Below are positions 5,630 to 10,864 of a DNA stretch of 10,864 bases, piece by piece (position 1 is the stretch's first letter; each line of letters opens with the position of its first letter). The DNA is taken from the NCBI GenBank assembly GCA_013362295.1, contig JABFWJ010000216.1, positions 1 to 10,864 on the forward strand. The letters run 5' to 3'. This DNA comes from Thermoleophilia bacterium. GTDB lineage: Bacteria; Actinomycetota; Thermoleophilia; Gaiellales; Gaiellaceae. The translations under genes were made by a program, and so were the position numbers. A model generated the notes under the pieces. The model was not told where the DNA came from, did not search any database, and saw nothing but the letters and a program-made list of their open reading frames with translations.

Positions 5630-7672
5630 GTGGCACTCGACGCCGCCCTGCCTGCGGTCGGTCGCCCGTTCGCTCTCGCGCGCGGGCTGACGGCTCGTGT
5701 CGCGCTGACGATCGTCGTCCTCGCCTCGTTCGCGGTCCGCCTCATCGCGTCGGCCGCGCACCCGGCTCCCCGCTACTTCCCCGACGAATACCTCTACACC
5801 GCGATCGCCCGCGCGCTCGGCTCCGGCCGCGCCCCGAGCGTCCGAGGCGAGTCGGCGCACTTCCCGGCGCTCCTGGAGCCGATCCTCGCGGCTCCGTTCC
5901 AGGCGCTCTTCGGCCCGGAGCTCGCCTACCGGCTGACCCAGGCGGAGAACGCGGTGCTGATGTCGCTCGCGGCCGTCCCCGTCTACCTCCTCGCCCGGCG
6001 CCTCTCCCTCTCGGCGGGATACGCGCTCGCCTGCGCAGCGTTCGCCGTCGCGATCCCCGACCTCGTCTTCGCGTCCTACACCCTGGCCGATCCCGTCGCA
6101 TACCCGTTCGCTATGGGCGCGCTCGCCGCCGGGGTCGCCGCCCTCGAGCGGCCGGCCCGGCGAATGCAGCTGCTCTTTCTCGCCCTCGCCGGGCTCGCTA
6201 CCTTCGCGCGGGTCCAGTACGTCGTGCTGCCCGCCGCGTTCGTCGCGGCTGCGGTCCTCGTCGACCGCCGCCGGGTGCTGAGGACACAGCGCCTGCCGCT
6301 CTTCTTGCTGGCGCTCCCCGTCGTCGGCGCCGTCGCGCTCGGGCCCGCCCGCGTGTTCGGCTACTACGCGAACGTCACCCACCTGCACGTGGGCGGCGCG
6401 CTCCTGCACTGGGCGGGCGTCGACCTGTTCCTCCTCGCGTTCGCCGCCGGGATCGTGCTCGTTCCCGGCGCGCTCGTCGCGATCGCGCGCCCGCGGGGGC
6501 GCACCGAGACGGCGTTCGCCGGCCTCAGCGCCGTCTTCGGCTCCGGGCTTCTGCTCGAGGCCGCGCTCTATGCCTCGAACGGCTCGTCGCGGTTCCAGGA
6601 GCGCTACCTGTTCGCGCTCCTCCCGCTCGTCCCGGTTGGCTTCGGGCTGTACCTGAAGCACGGCCGCCCGGGGCGCGGGGCCGTCGCGTTGCTTTCGCTC
6701 GCCCTCTTCGCCCTCGCCGCCCAGCTGCCGCTGTCCGGCTACGCGGCGGCGCTCGGCAAGACCGACTCGCCCTTCCTCGTCGCCGTCTTCCGGCTGGAGA
6801 AGATCGTGGGCACGGCGAACGGCTCATTCGTGCTCGCAGTGCTCGCCGGAGCCGCTGCGGCGGGCGCGGTACTCGTCTCGCGCCGCGGAGGCGGACGCTA
6901 CGCCGTCGCCGCGACGCTCGCCGCCGCCCTGCTCGCGTCGTTCGCCGCGACGGTCGGCGACTCGGCGAACGCACGCCAGGTCAGGCGCGACTATCTCCCG
7001 GTGAACGCATCATGGGTCGACGCCACCGGGCTGCGCGACGTGACGCTGCTGCAGACGGTCGGCTCGCCACCCGCGAGCGCGATCGAGCAGCTGTACTGGA
7101 ACCGCTCGATCGCCGCAGAGGCGTTGCTCGGCGACGCGCGCGCCACGGACGTCTACGCCGCGCCGCGCGTCCGCATCGCGCGCGACGGGACGATGACCGG
7201 CGTCGGCACGACCGTGCTCGTCCAGGACTACGCAGCGACGATCCGCTTCGCGAACGCAGCGCGCGTCGCCACAGCCGGCACGTTCTCGCTCTGGGCCGCC
7301 GACGAGGCCCCGCGCCTCGAGCTGCTCGAGCGCGGCCGCTTCTCGGACGGGTGGCTCGCACGCTCCGGCGCGCTCACGGTCTGGCCGGACGCATCCGGGC
7401 GGACGCGGGGCACTGTTCGCTTCACGCTCTCGCTCCCTGCCGGCGCCGCGCCGACCACGATCCGCTTCGGAAAGGCGCGGTACGACATCCGTCCGGGCGA
7501 GCAGACGACGGTCATCTACACGATCGACGCGCGCGGCCCGTGGTCGCTGCCGTTCTCGACGACGCACGGCGGCAACGCGCAGCCCGACCTGCGCTTCACG
7601 AGCGTGCGCTCGACGCCGCCGATCCTGGCGCGCGCCGGCGCGCCCGCTGTGCGTCCGACCGCGACCGCTTAG
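5630..7672 (+). CDS. Polytopic GT-C fold membrane glycosyltransferase (GT39/ArnT-like)
   Basis: 680-residue integral membrane protein. About ten or more hydrophobic helices fill residues 22-440. After the first helix comes a loop reading APRYFPDEYLYTAIARALGS (46-65), whose Asp52-Glu53 pair matches the acidic first-loop motif of GT-C enzymes that use polyprenyl-phosphate-linked sugars. A later RFQERYLFALLPLVPVGFG (321-339) is also typical of this group. Residues 441-680 form a soluble, beta-rich tail (for example DVTLLQTVGSPPAS, GTVRFTLSLPAGA, ARYDIRPGEQTTVIYTI), probably extracytoplasmic. The predicted role is transfer of a sugar to a cell-surface acceptor outside the membrane; donor and acceptor are unknown. 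The GTG start lies 24 nt after the zinc-ribbon stop and has neither a good ribosome site nor the -10 element seen before its neighbours, so it may be read from upstream. Its TAG overlaps the stop of the convergent sigma-factor gene. Confidence 0.85.
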   Translation: MALDAALPAVGRPFALARGLTARVALTIVVLASFAVRLIASAAHPAPRYFPDEYLYTAIARALGSGRAPSVRGESAHFPALLEPILAAPFQALFGPELAYRLTQAENAVLMSLAAVPVYLLARRLSLSAGYALACAAFAVAIPDLVFASYTLADPVAYPFAMGALAAGVAALERPARRMQLLFLALAGLATFARVQYVVLPAAFVAAAVLVDRRRVLRTQRLPLFLLALPVVGAVALGPARVFGYYANVTHLHVGGALLHWAGVDLFLLAFAAGIVLVPGALVAIARPRGRTETAFAGLSAVFGSGLLLEAALYASNGSSRFQERYLFALLPLVPVGFGLYLKHGRPGRGAVALLSLALFALAAQLPLSGYAAALGKTDSPFLVAVFRLEKIVGTANGSFVLAVLAGAAAAGAVLVSRRGGGRYAVAATLAAALLASFAATVGDSANARQVRRDYLPVNASWVDATGLRDVTLLQTVGSPPASAIEQLYWNRSIAAEALLGDARATDVYAAPRVRIARDGTMTGVGTTVLVQDYAATIRFANAARVATAGTFSLWAADEAPRLELLERGRFSDGWLARSGALTVWPDASGRTRGTVRFTLSLPAGAAPTTIRFGKARYDIRPGEQTTVIYTIDARGPWSLPFSTTHGGNAQPDLRFTSVRSTPPILARAGAPAVRPTATA

Positions 7673-8766
7673 ACGCAGTCCCGGAGCGCCTGCGCCTCCG
7701 GAAGCGACTCGAGCTTCTTCAGCGTGTTGTTCTCGATCTGGCGGATCCGCTCGCGCGTGACGCCGAACGCCTTGCCGACCTCCTCGAGCGTGCACGGCTG
7801 CCCGCCGGTGAGCCCGAAGCGCAGCTCGATCACCTGCCGCTCGCGCTCCGGCAGCGACGCCAGCGCGGTCTCGATGTCGGAGCGCCGCAGCGTCAGTGAG
7901 GCGGCCTCGTCCGGGGTCTCGGTGTTCTCGTCCTCGACGAAATCGCCGAGCTCCGAGTCCTCTTCCTCGCCGATCGGCTTCTCGAGCGAGACCGGGTGCT
8001 GCGCCATCCGGAGGATCTCGCGCACCTCCTCGGTCGTCATCTCGAGCTCCTCGGCGATCTCCTCCGGCCTCGGCTCGCGGCCGAGCCGCTGGACGAGCTG
8101 GCGCTCGATGTGGACGACCTTGTTGAGCTTCTCGACCATGTGCACCGGAATGCGGATCGTCCGCGCCTTGTCGGCGATGGCGCGCGTGACCGCCTGCCGG
8201 ATCCACCACGTCGCGTAGGTCGAGAACTTGTAGCCCTTGCGGTAGTCGAACTTCTCGACAGCACGGATCAGGCCGAGCGAGCCTTCCTGAATCAGGTCGA
8301 GGAACGACAGGCCGCGGCCGAGGTACCCCTTCGCGATCGACACGACGAGCCGAAGATTCGCCTCGATCATCTGCGTCTTGGCGCCCATGTCGCCACGCTC
8401 GATCCGCTTCGCCAGGTACACCTCCTGGTCGGCGGTGAGCAGCGGCACCTTGCCGATCTCGCGGAGATACAACCGCAGAGAGTCGAGTGACGGCTCGACG
8501 GTCAGGTCGAGCTTCGGCGCCGCCTTGACCTCTTCCTCGGCGAGCGGCTGCTCGTGCGGCAGGCGCTTGTGCTCCTCGCCCTCGACGAGCTCGACGCCGT
8601 GGTCGATCAGATAGGTCGTGAAGTCCTCGACTTGCTCCTTGGTGAGCTCGACCTCCTCGATGCCCTTGACGATCTCGTCGTAGGTGAGGAATCCCTTCTC
8701 CTGCCCCGTAGCGACGAGCTTCTGGAGTTCCTCGACGTCGGGGAGAGCAATGTCGACAGTGAGCAC
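7669..8766 (-). CDS. rpoD: RNA polymerase sigma-70 factor, principal (RpoD/SigA) type
   Basis: 365 residues. A short region-1.1-like segment (about 26-62, LTYDEIVKGIEEVELTKEQV) is followed by region 1.2 (DSLRLYLREIGKVPLLTADQ, 95-114). Regions 2.1-2.4 (about 130-206) contain NLRLVVSIAKGYLGRGLSF, DLIQEGSLGLIRAVEKFD and FSTYATWWIRQAVTRAI, the residues that bind core polymerase and melt the -10 element. Region 3 spans about 207-290. Region 4 (LPERERQVIELRFGL, 305-319, then the HTH TLEEVGKAFGVTRERIRQIE, 326-345) reads the -35. The presence of regions 1.2 to 4 with near-consensus 2.4 and 4.2 supports a housekeeping sigma. The C-terminus (LKKLESLPEAQALRDCV) lacks the usual ALRKLRHP ending, so a close group 2 paralogue is possible. 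The GTG start at 8766 is supported by GGAGGT exactly 7 nt upstream. The gene is convergent with the GT-C gene, with overlapping stops. Confidence 0.93.
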   Translation of the reverse strand: MLTVDIALPDVEELQKLVATGQEKGFLTYDEIVKGIEEVELTKEQVEDFTTYLIDHGVELVEGEEHKRLPHEQPLAEEEVKAAPKLDLTVEPSLDSLRLYLREIGKVPLLTADQEVYLAKRIERGDMGAKTQMIEANLRLVVSIAKGYLGRGLSFLDLIQEGSLGLIRAVEKFDYRKGYKFSTYATWWIRQAVTRAIADKARTIRIPVHMVEKLNKVVHIERQLVQRLGREPRPEEIAEELEMTTEEVREILRMAQHPVSLEKPIGEEEDSELGDFVEDENTETPDEAASLTLRRSDIETALASLPERERQVIELRFGLTGGQPCTLEEVGKAFGVTRERIRQIENNTLKKLESLPEAQALRDCV

Positions 8767-8773
8767 CTCTGCG

Positions 8774-8779
8774 ACCTCC
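8774..8779 (-). promoter_or_regulatory. Ribosome binding site GGAGGT of the sigma-factor gene
   Basis: On the minus strand GGAGGT is followed by 7 nt and the GTG at 8766, an ideal spacing that fixes the start. It contrasts with the plus-strand genes, which lack such a site. An upstream A/T-containing stretch (minus TAATCT, plus 8874-8879) is a weak candidate -10 that would give an mRNA leader of about 100 nt; no matching -35 is clear. Confidence 0.7.
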
Positions 8780-8928
8780 GGCTTCTACGCGGTTGACGGG
8801 GACCAACGACGACGCAGGAGCCGGACTCTCTCCTCTGCACGAACGAAACCGGCTCACCCTCTGACGTGTCTTGAGATTACATCAGGACCGACGCATCCGG
8901 TTCACAATTTCGCGTCCTCCACGAGGCG

Positions 8929-8934
8929 TAAGCT
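8929..8934 (+). promoter_or_regulatory. -10 element TAAGCT for the secreted-protein gene
   Basis: TAAGCT (TANNNT) lies exactly 6 nt before the GTG at 8941. The TAA inside it is in frame with the gene, so no earlier start is possible in this frame. No good Shine-Dalgarno is present. A leaderless transcript starting at the GTG is predicted. Confidence 0.5.
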
Positions 8935-8940
8935 CGATCG

Positions 8941-9294
8941 GTGGTCGCTCTCGTCGTGCTTCTGGTCGGCGTCGCGCACCCACCGCGGGCGTTCGTCGCG
9001 GCCGGCACGACCCGCGTCCCGCTCGCGATCAGCTCCTGGTGCTGGGACAGGCACTGTGGTGCGCCGCTCATTCGCTCGAGGCGGGGCGTGAACGTCACGC
9101 GGGGCGCCGCGCTCCATCTCGAGCTGAGCGCCGATCCGCTCGAGTCGACCGTGACCGTCGGGGGCGCTCCGGCCGTCGTGACGCTGCGCGGGCGTGACGT
9201 CAGCTGGGTGGCGACCAGAGGCGGCGGCGTCAGCGCCTTCGTGCGCTACCGGCGCGGCTGGGTCGTGTACACGGCCCGCCTCGCAGTGCACTAG
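8941..9294 (+). CDS. Small predicted secreted protein, unknown function
   Basis: 117 residues, not recognised as a known family. Residues 1-21 (MVALVVLLVGVAHPPRAFVA) form a short hydrophobic segment ending in AVA-like small residues, consistent with a Sec signal peptide, though it lacks the usual N-terminal Lys or Arg. The mature part starts near GTTRVPLAISS and contains SSWCWDRHCGAPL with Cys34 and Cys39, which could form a disulfide or bind metal. The rest alternates hydrophobic and polar residues (LHLELSADPLESTVTVGG, AVVTLRGRDVSWVATRGG, SAFVRYRRGWVVYTARLAV), suggesting a compact beta sandwich. The GTG start is the first possible in frame. It is divergent from the sigma-factor gene (174-bp gap), preceded by a -10-like TAAGCT and followed by a strong hairpin, which together make a self-contained transcription unit. 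No function can be assigned. Confidence 0.62.
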   Translation: MVALVVLLVGVAHPPRAFVAAGTTRVPLAISSWCWDRHCGAPLIRSRRGVNVTRGAALHLELSADPLESTVTVGGAPAVVTLRGRDVSWVATRGGGVSAFVRYRRGWVVYTARLAVH

Positions 9295-9317
9295 AGCGGC
9301 GGTGCACTGAAGTACGA

Positions 9318-9343
9318 AGGCGGCCGGCTTGCGCCGGCCGCTT
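9318..9343 (+). terminator. GC-rich hairpin after the secreted-protein gene
   Basis: A perfect 9-bp stem (9320-9328 with 9333-9341, GCGGCCGGC/GCCGGCCGC) closes a TTGC loop, and a G-T and an A-T pair extend it to 11 bp. It lies 24 nt after the TAG at 9294. No U-tract follows on either strand (TTGCCTCGCC on plus), so it is at best a U-less terminator of the kind often proposed in high-GC actinobacteria. Confidence 0.6.
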
Positions 9344-9562
9344 GCCTCGCCGCAGGAAAGATTGCCGTCAGTCCCTCGGGAGGTCGTCCTCGTTATCGGT
9401 CGTGCTCGGTCAATCCTTGACGCGAAGACGGCGCCGCCGCCGACGCCGTCCTCATGTGGGAGTGTCCGCCCCCCGCTTCTGGGCCCCGCCGCAACGGGCC
9501 CGTGCAGGTGACTGTTCCATCCTCCTCCTCGGGGGCCGGTTGATCCATCACCCGTTTCGTAG
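9344..9562. other. Gene-free, hairpin-rich stretch upstream of the methionine gene
   Basis: No convincing coding sequence is present: short frames on either strand are Arg/Pro-rich with no family resemblance. Several inverted repeats are present: GTCAA-TCC-TTGAC (9409-9421); GACGGCG/CGCCGTC with a 10-nt loop (9427-9450); GGGCCC/GGGCCC with a 9-nt loop (9481-9501). Two outer stems could enclose them: 9373-9380 with 9528-9535 (8 pairs, two G-U) and 9360-9367 with 9537-9545 (8 pairs, one bulge). This might be a folded RNA of about 185 nt or a regulatory region. No SAM, SAH or cobalamin riboswitch consensus was recognised, and strand and promoter are unknown. Confidence 0.4.
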
Positions 9563-9580
9563 TTGACCGCTTCACTTGAC

Positions 9581-9586
9581 TACCCT
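9581..9586 (+). promoter_or_regulatory. -10 element TACCCT for the methionine gene
   Basis: TACCCT (TANNNT) lies exactly 6 nt before the GTG at 9593 and there is no Shine-Dalgarno, predicting a leaderless message. Just upstream TTGAC occurs twice with a 13-nt period (9563-9567 and 9576-9580). Neither copy is at -35 spacing, so they may be operator half-sites or chance. Confidence 0.5.
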
Positions 9587-9592
9587 GGCCGC

Positions 9593-10864
9593 GTGGCGAG
9601 CTTCGAATCCCGCTTGAACACAGGACTCCCGCTCGTCGCCGACGGCGGACTGGGCGTGCTGCTCGCCGCCGCGGTCCCCGGCCTGCGCACCCCCGAGGAG
9701 GCGAATCTGCGCGCCCCGGACGCCGTCACGGCCGTCCACGTGAGCTTCATCAACGCGGGCGCCGACCTGATCGAGACGAACACGTTCGGCGCGAACCGCC
9801 GCAAGCTCGCCCAGCACTTCCTCGAGGACGAGTTCGAGCGGATCAACTCGACCGCCGTGAAGCTGGCGCGCGACGCGCGCGAGATCGCCGGGCGCGAGGT
9901 CTTCATCGGCGGCTCGATCGGACCGGTCGGCCGCGACGGCGGCCCGCTCGTCGCCGAGCAGGCACGCATCCTCGAAGGGCGCGGCGCCGACGTCTTCATG
10001 CTGGAGACGTTCTTCGATCTCGACGAGCTGGAAGAGGCGGTCGAGGCGGTCCGCTCGGTGTCGGGGCTGCCGATCGTCGCGCTGATGAGCTTCGACAGCG
10101 ACGCGGTCACGATGGCCGGCGTCAGCGCGCGCCAAGCGGCGGCTCGGCTGCGGCCGCTCGCCGTCGCGGCGTTCGGTGCGAATCACGGCCGCGGGCCGGC
10201 CGCGGCGTTGTCGGCGCTCGCTGAGATGTCCGGAGACGGAGCGGTGCTCGCCGCACTGCCGAACGTCGGTCTCGCCACGATGGCCGGCTCGCGCATCTCG
10301 TTTCCGCATGCGACGCCGGAGTACTTCGGCGACTTCACGGCGAGCGCACGAGCGCTCGGCGCGCGCCTGATCGGCGGGTGCTGCGGCACGACTCCGGCGC
10401 AGATCGCAGCGATCCGCCGCGCCGTCGACGAAGACCGGCCGGCGCGGGCCGCGTCACCGGTCCGAGGGCCCGTCGCGGTGGCGGCGGCGCCCGCGGCGGA
10501 GGAGCCGACGGAGCTGGCGCGGCTCCTGGCGACGGGCGAGTTCGTCGTGTCGGTTCAGCTCGACCCGCCCCTCGGCGGTCGGGTCGACGGCCTCGTCGAG
10601 GCCGCGCGCACGATCCGCGAGTCGGGAAAGGCGCACGTCGTCGACGTCAACGACAACCCACGGGCGCGCGCCCGCATGAGCGGGCTGATGGCATCGGCCG
10701 TGATCCAGCGCGAGGCCGGGATCGAAGTGATCCCGCATCTGACGCCGCGCGACTCGACGATCGCCGGGCTGGAATCGCAGCTGCTCGGGGCGCACGCCGA
10801 AGGTCTGCGCAACGTGCTCGCAGTCACCGGCGACGCGCCGGAGGCGGGCGACTATCCGGGTACC
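9593..10864 (+). CDS. Bifunctional homocysteine S-methyltransferase / methylenetetrahydrofolate reductase, 5' part
   Basis: 424 residues are visible, open to the window end. Residues 1-285 form a homocysteine S-methyltransferase TIM barrel: LVADGGLGVLL (14-24), NAGADLIETNTFGANRRKL (54-72), FIGGSIGPVG (104-113), VFMLETFFDL (135-144) and IGGCCGTTPAQI (260-271), with zinc ligands Cys263 and Cys264. After a Pro/Ala-rich linker (about 286-306), a MetF-like reductase domain begins: FVVSVQLDPPLGG (317-329), VVDVNDNPRARARMSGL (345-361), HLTPRDSTIAGLESQLLG (382-399), NVLAVTGDAPEAGDYP (407-422). The order matches the B. subtilis YitJ type, which makes methyl-THF and methionine synthesis substrates in one chain using FAD and zinc. 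Two key residues differ: the third zinc ligand, normally Cys in G-x-N-C, is His198, and the catalytic Glu of V-E-x-DPP is Gln322. The start is GTG at 9593; a TTG at 9563 is the only earlier in-frame option. A stop codon at 9560 bounds the frame. Confidence 0.92.
   Translation, partial: MASFESRLNTGLPLVADGGLGVLLAAAVPGLRTPEEANLRAPDAVTAVHVSFINAGADLIETNTFGANRRKLAQHFLEDEFERINSTAVKLARDAREIAGREVFIGGSIGPVGRDGGPLVAEQARILEGRGADVFMLETFFDLDELEEAVEAVRSVSGLPIVALMSFDSDAVTMAGVSARQAAARLRPLAVAAFGANHGRGPAAALSALAEMSGDGAVLAALPNVGLATMAGSRISFPHATPEYFGDFTASARALGARLIGGCCGTTPAQIAAIRRAVDEDRPARAASPVRGPVAVAAAPAAEEPTELARLLATGEFVVSVQLDPPLGGRVDGLVEAARTIRESGKAHVVDVNDNPRARARMSGLMASAVIQREAGIEVIPHLTPRDSTIAGLESQLLGAHAEGLRNVLAVTGDAPEAGDYPGT

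Noticed and set aside
4937..6661. 574-residue minus-strand open frame opposite the cyclophilin and GT-C genes
   Set aside because: Highly charged low-complexity shadow sequence; the plus strand carries well-recognised families over the same bases.
5557..7899. 780-residue plus-strand open frame overlapping the GT-C gene
   Set aside because: Arg/Pro-rich throughout, crosses the convergent sigma-factor gene, and the alternate frame encodes a coherent membrane protein with a GT-C motif.
8871..8908. TTGAGA ... CACAAT as a -35/-10 pair for the secreted-protein gene
   Set aside because: The spacer would be 26 nt, far from the 16-19 nt needed; TAAGCT 6 nt before the GTG is the better candidate.
9329..9566. 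Two short plus-strand frames and one minus-strand frame (60-74 residues)
   Set aside because: Arg/Pro-rich, no motif, no ribosome site, and they run through the hairpins; most likely chance frames.
9344..9592. SAM, SAH or cobalamin riboswitch controlling the methionine gene
   Set aside because: I looked for the conserved cores of these classes and found none on the plus strand, and the -10 element 6 nt before the start leaves no room for an mRNA leader.
9597..9615. tRNA-like T-arm (TTCGAATCC)
   Set aside because: The flanking bases do not form the required 5-bp stem, no acceptor, D or anticodon arms are found nearby, and the bases lie inside the coding start of the methionine gene.
1..10864. 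CRISPR arrays, insertion sequences, integrases, phage genes, rRNA or tRNA genes
   Set aside because: No spaced direct repeats, transposase or integrase motifs, attachment-site duplications or stable-RNA signatures were seen on either strand.

Overview
The window is very GC-rich (roughly 70% by eye). Its coding regions show the matching strong G/C bias at third codon positions and several GTG starts. The principal-type sigma factor, the small secreted protein and the fused methyltransferase/MTHFR suggest a high-GC actinobacterium, possibly of the Thermoleophilia (Gaiellales or Solirubrobacterales type). That placement is inference from the general look of the proteins, not from a search. The first 28 bases match an Illumina read-1 adapter at 26 of 28 positions, so the left edge is the end of an assembled contig, probably metagenomic, and real biology begins near position 29.

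Layout. (1) Positions 29-4401, minus strand, hold a tightly packed four-gene glycan operon read right to left: a LicC-like nucleotidyltransferase, a COG4671/MurG-like glycosyltransferase, and two GT4 glycosyltransferases, the last cut off by the contig end. Junctions are 12 nt, 1 nt and a 4-nt overlap. The likely job is to activate a small headgroup or sugar and build a surface glycan; the product is unknown. (2) Positions 4461-4940, minus, encode a small lipoprotein of unknown function. It is divergent, with a 29-bp gap, from (3) a plus-strand run at 4970-7672: a cyclophilin peptidyl-prolyl isomerase, a 53-residue zinc-ribbon protein, and a large GT-C membrane protein. (4) Positions 7669-8766, minus, encode a principal-type sigma-70 factor whose stop codon overlaps the stop of the GT-C gene. 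(5) Positions 8941-9294, plus, encode a small secreted protein of unknown function, followed by a GC-rich hairpin. (6) Positions 9344-9592 hold a gene-free, hairpin-rich stretch. (7) From 9593 to the window end, plus, lies a fused homocysteine S-methyltransferase / methylenetetrahydrofolate reductase, cut off by the window.

No complete novel multi-gene system is evident. The observations most worth a second look are: four of the five plus-strand genes have a TANNNT -10 element exactly 6 or 7 nt before the start codon and no usable Shine-Dalgarno sequence (leaderless mRNA architecture), in the same window as the sigma factor that would read it; the fused MetH/MetF-type enzyme has His in place of the first zinc-ligand Cys and Gln in place of the catalytic Glu of the reductase domain; the LicC-like enzyme has lost both the Arg and the Lys of its signature; and an unexplained structured non-coding region lies upstream of the methionine gene.
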